From the NCBI RefSeq assembly GCF_013167215.1, contig NZ_JABJWY010000009.1:62001-126000 (forward strand): a DNA stretch of 64,000 nucleotides, in the 5' to 3' direction. Numbering within the stretch: the stretch's first letter is position 1; each line of letters starts with the position of its first letter. The position numbers were made by a program, and so were the translations under genes. Source of the stretch: Sphingobacterium prati. Lineage in GTDB: Bacteria > Bacteroidota > Bacteroidia > Sphingobacteriales > Sphingobacteriaceae. Below the pieces are notes generated by a model. It was not told the origin of the DNA. It made no database searches and saw nothing but the letters and a program-made list of their open reading frames with translations. Below, one piece after another: positions 63,718-64,000 of the stretch.

Positions 63718-64000
63718 ATGGAAAAAGTTCAAAAAAGGACTAAAATTGTCGCAACATTAGGCCCTGCTTCGGCAGACAAACAAGTTTTGACCAACATGAT
63801 TGCCAAAGGGGTTGATGTGTGCCGGTTGAATTTCTCTCATGGCAGCCAGGCAGATCACCTTAAGGTAATCGAAACCATAAATGCAATAAATAATGAAACC
63901 GGATTCAATGTTGCCATCTTAGCCGACTTACAAGGTCCAAAGATTCGGATCGGAAAAATGAAAGAAGGCGGTGCTGTTCTCGTCAATGGTTCAAAAGTAG
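63718..64000 (+). CDS. pyk: Pyruvate kinase, N-terminal part (cut by the window end)
   Basis: The last enzyme of glycolysis, making pyruvate and ATP from phosphoenolpyruvate and ADP. Only the first 94 codons are inside the window. They show the family start (K-R-T-K-I-V-A-T-L-G-P-A-S), the substrate-binding R-L-N-F-S-H-G segment (~37-43) and I-L-A-D-L-Q-G-P-K-I-R (~67-77), the usual D-x-x-G-P-K-I-R block. The ATG at 63718 fits the family N-terminus. Confidence 0.95.
   Translation, partial: MEKVQKRTKIVATLGPASADKQVLTNMIAKGVDVCRLNFSHGSQADHLKVIETINAINNETGFNVAILADLQGPKIRIGKMKEGGAVLVNGSKV

Noticed and set aside
1..64000. CRISPR arrays, tRNA or rRNA genes, insertion sequences, prophage
   Set aside because: No regular spaced repeats, cloverleaf-like sequences, rRNA motifs, transposase or phage proteins were seen in either strand.

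Overview
This window looks like a chromosome segment of a Bacteroidota bacterium close to Sphingobacterium (family Sphingobacteriaceae). The grounds are the SusC/SusD pair with a one-protein hybrid two-component regulator, the IPExxxVDY gene next to pyruvate kinase, weak Shine-Dalgarno sequences, TTTG/TAnnTTTG promoters, and an arginine cluster containing proC and a succinylornithine-type transcarbamylase. The genus is inferred; there is no rRNA gene to confirm it. No tRNA, CRISPR array, insertion sequence or prophage was seen.

Layout. 1-9.4 kb: lipid, envelope and housekeeping genes. These are the tail of a flippase-like membrane protein, an SDR oxidoreductase, a minus-strand DUF2089/PH-like/membrane/hydrolase operon, plsC, a glycosyltransferase plus flippase-like pair, ruvC, an uncharacterised protein with kinase-like motifs, and an Lrp/AsnC regulator. 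9.4-14.4 kb: the minus-strand arginine cluster argD-argF'-argB-proC-argE. 14.5-29.7 kb: one long minus-strand S10-spc-alpha ribosomal cluster from rplC to rplQ, including secY, map, infA, rpmJ and rpoA. It has a good promoter upstream of rplC and a strong terminator after rplQ. The small genes rpmD and rpmJ are included. 30-31.6 kb: a convergent DinB/WYL-regulator pair.

31.7-54.2 kb is the accessory, carbohydrate part. A polysaccharide utilisation locus holds two GH88 unsaturated-glucuronyl hydrolases, a DUF2264 protein, SusD, SusC, a divergent HTCS sensor/regulator and a GH95-like enzyme. It is followed by a Tat-exported Gfo/Idh/MocA oxidoreductase, a 1133-residue HEAT-repeat protein ending in two DUF1080 (3-keto-disaccharide hydrolase) domains, and a ROK-family regulator. 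Together these suggest uptake of a uronic-acid-containing glycan, with a nearby oxidative (3-keto) glycoside-cleavage module. No polysaccharide lyase is present, although GH88 normally acts on lyase products.

54.2-64 kb: housekeeping again. It holds a CoA-binding protein, a serine-hydrolase lipoprotein, the pyruvate dehydrogenase E1-alpha and E2 genes, hisS, the acpP-fabF-rnc operon, an IPExxxVDY protein and the start of pyk.

All functions are assigned by reading protein motifs and gene order. No database search was possible. Start codons were moved from the longest reading frame wherever an internal ATG fitted the known N-terminus or promoter position better.
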